From Desulfobacterales bacterium (GTDB lineage: Bacteria > Desulfobacterota > Desulfobacteria > Desulfobacterales > DAOWNP01): 8,289 bases of DNA. Position numbers and translations under genes: made by a program. How positions within the stretch are numbered: position 1 is the stretch's first letter; every line of letters begins with the position of its first letter. The DNA is taken from assembly GCA_030149595.1 (NCBI GenBank), contig JASFBI010000058.1, positions 1 through 8,289 on the forward strand, in the 5' to 3' direction. Of the stretch, positions 6,815-8,289 are shown piece after piece. The notes beneath the pieces were generated by a model. That model was not told the origin of the DNA and did not search any database. It saw only the letters and a program-made list of their open reading frames with translations.

Positions 6815-6824
6815 AGGTGTTTAA

Positions 6825-6860
6825 ATGGTAATTTTCATGTTTTTTTTGCACAATATTTAA
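6825..6860 (+). other. Possible 11-residue leader ORF before the GT4 gene
   Basis: AAAGGTG (6813-6819) stands 5 bases before ATG 6825, which opens a short hydrophobic frame (MVIFMFFLHNI) ending at TAA 6858-6860. The next real gene starts 19 bases later without a visible ribosome site. The short frame might feed ribosomes to it, or it may be chance in AT-rich DNA. Confidence 0.25.
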
Positions 6861-6879
6861 TTTTTATAGAAATTTTACA

Positions 6880-8112
6880 ATGATACAAAAAAAAAGTGAA
6901 GAAATATTAATAATAGCTCCTTTTTTTGCTCCAAATGGTGCAGTCGGAGCAAAACGTTTTAGTTTTTTAAGTAAATTATTTGATAATAAGGGTTATAATG
7001 TAAATATTATAACTTTAAAAAACAGATATGCCCAGCGTATGGATAGTTCACTGCCTTATTCAGGCAGTGTTTATAAAACATCCATGTGTCCTGGGTTTCC
7101 CATAAAAGGGAATAATATTTTTAAAAGAATTTTTGTGCGCCTGTGGACCCGTTCTTTTTGTTTAATAGATAGCTATAGCGGCTGGACAATTCCTTTGCTG
7201 ATAAAAGGGCTGATAGTTATATACAGAAAGCGCATAAATAAAATTATTGTAACAGGTCCTCCATTTTCTCCAGTTTTTACAGGGCTTTTATTGAGTTTAT
7301 TGACAAAATCCAGACTTATTATTGATTATCGTGACCCCTGGACAAATGCATCCTGGAATGACAAAGAGAAATATGGAAATATATTTTTTAAAAAATTTAA
7401 TATTTTTTTAGAAAATATAGCAGTAAAACATGCAAAAGCCCTGGTTTTTTCAACTCACTGGATGAAAAAAGAGTTTGTTAATGCCATGGGTGAAAATATA
7501 AAATCAAAGTGTGATGTTGTTTATAATGGATTTAATAATAAAGAAGATGTAGAAAATATATTACTGGAAAAAGATAAAATTAATATTGTATATGCAGGTG
7601 AGTTTTATGGTGAAAGAAGTCTGAGACTATTAACTGAACCTTTATTAAAACTTATAAAAGAGGGTGTTATATCTTCTAAAAATTGTTGTCTGCATATATT
7701 TGGAAAACTTAAAACAGATGACAGGGTTTTAATAGAAAAACATAATCTGAAAAATATAGTAAAAGAACATGCTCCGGTATCACATGATAAAATAGTTAAA
7801 TACCTTAAAGGAGCTGATATTCTAACACTTATGATAGGGCAAAAAATGAATTATTCAGTATCCTATAAATTTTTTGATTATCTTAGTGTAAAAAAACCGG
7901 TTTTATCTATTGTTCCAGAATATTCTGCCATGAATGATTTAATGGTTGATATGGATTGTGGAGAGGTGGGATATATTAATGATGTGGATTCTGTTACCAC
8001 GGCTTTAAAAAAGTTAATTCAGGGTGATAGATCCTATACTTTTTACGGGGCAGAAAAATATACATGGGATAATGCAGCACAGAAATATTGCAGGATTATT
8101 GAAAAGATTTAA
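6880..8112 (+). CDS. Family 4-type glycosyltransferase (GT-B fold)
   Basis: This 410-residue protein has the size and two-domain organisation of GT-B enzymes. The N-terminal half opens with ILIIAPFFAPNGAVGAKR (9-26), a glycine-rich acceptor loop. It also has IVTGPPFSP (123-131) and IIDYRDPWT (147-155), typical of this branch of bacterial surface-polysaccharide transferases. The C-terminal half has the strand INIVYAGEFYGERS (234-247), LHIFGKL (271-277) and the donor-site segment SYKFFDYLSVKKPVLSI (328-344), where relatives usually read K-x-F/x-EYL-x-x-x-KP; the Glu is Asp here. It probably adds a sugar to the same glycan from the cytoplasmic side. The ATG at 6880 has no clear Shine-Dalgarno, but the next in-frame starts would cut into the conserved first strand. 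The gene ends 3 bp before the next. Confidence 0.88.
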   Translation: MIQKKSEEILIIAPFFAPNGAVGAKRFSFLSKLFDNKGYNVNIITLKNRYAQRMDSSLPYSGSVYKTSMCPGFPIKGNNIFKRIFVRLWTRSFCLIDSYSGWTIPLLIKGLIVIYRKRINKIIVTGPPFSPVFTGLLLSLLTKSRLIIDYRDPWTNASWNDKEKYGNIFFKKFNIFLENIAVKHAKALVFSTHWMKKEFVNAMGENIKSKCDVVYNGFNNKEDVENILLEKDKINIVYAGEFYGERSLRLLTEPLLKLIKEGVISSKNCCLHIFGKLKTDDRVLIEKHNLKNIVKEHAPVSHDKIVKYLKGADILTLMIGQKMNYSVSYKFFDYLSVKKPVLSIVPEYSAMNDLMVDMDCGEVGYINDVDSVTTALKKLIQGDRSYTFYGAEKYTWDNAAQKYCRIIEKI

Positions 8113-8115
8113 CAA

Positions 8116-8289
8116 ATGGCAGTAAAAAACAGAAATAAAAAGATAAATATAGCACATTTAATAGGTTCTGTTGGTATGGGAGGAGCTGAACAGCAGGTGG
8201 TTCAGCTGTCAAATTATTTAGATGAATCTCTGTTTAACAAACATGTTATTGTACTGTGGGATAAAGTAACAGGTTTTAAAAAAAATCTT
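8116..8289 (+). CDS. Family 4 glycosyltransferase, N-terminal fragment (3' end outside window)
   Basis: The first 58 codons are visible from ATG 8116, 3 bp after the preceding TAA, and remain open at the right edge. A basic start (KNRNKK) leads into INIAHLIGSVGMGGAEQQVV (10-29). This is the N-terminal strand and glycine-rich GGAE(Q/R) loop of GT-B family 4 transferases, and an alternating hydrophobic strand, HVIVLW, follows. The catalytic C-terminal domain lies beyond the window. There is no strong ribosome site (AAAGA only), and the tight spacing suggests coupling to the upstream glycosyltransferase. Confidence 0.82.
   Translation, partial: MAVKNRNKKINIAHLIGSVGMGGAEQQVVQLSNYLDESLFNKHVIVLWDKVTGFKKNL

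Noticed and set aside
1..8289. CRISPR arrays, tRNA/rRNA genes, insertion sequences
   Set aside because: I saw no regularly spaced repeats, no cloverleaf or rRNA-like segments, and no transposase motifs or matching terminal repeats around an open frame.

Overview
This is a strongly AT-rich window (roughly 30% G+C by eye). It is filled almost end to end by genes on the + strand for making a cell-surface polysaccharide. An O-antigen ligase/polymerase-type membrane protein next to many glycosyltransferases fits the O-antigen or exopolysaccharide locus of a low-GC bacterium, probably one with an outer membrane. Nothing in the window identifies the genus: there are no RNA genes, housekeeping genes or signature proteins.

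Layout. Positions 2-232 hold the C-terminal end of an unrecognised protein. Four glycosyltransferases then follow almost without gaps: GT2 (270-1235), GT2 (1240-2220), GT4 (2217-3437) and GT2 (3430-4443). The short gaps and overlaps (4 bp gap, 4 bp overlap, about 8 bp overlap) indicate one translationally coupled operon. An 87-bp gap with two perfect inverted repeats follows. After it comes a polysaccharide deacetylase frame (4531-5487) cut by one in-frame TAA at 4963-4965. Then come a polytopic O-antigen ligase/Wzy-like protein (5552-6814), a GT4-type glycosyltransferase (6880-8112), and the start of another GT4 glycosyltransferase that runs off the right edge (8116-8289).

How the genes work together (inference from families). 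The glycosyltransferases would build an oligosaccharide on a lipid carrier at the inner face of the cytoplasmic membrane. The deacetylase, if functional, would remove an N-acetyl or O-acetyl group. The Wzy_C-type protein would polymerise the repeat units or ligate the chain outside the membrane. No flippase (Wzx), chain-length regulator or nucleotide-sugar enzyme lies in the window, so the locus must extend beyond it. The sugars used cannot be deduced.

The most notable signal is the deacetylase. The reading frame stays open and family-like on both sides of the TAA. The stop separates the Asp-containing motif from the His-x-x-x-His motif, so neither piece should be catalytic alone. Inverted repeats lie immediately outside both ends of this gene. 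The rest is an ordinary polysaccharide locus, and I see no clear undescribed system.
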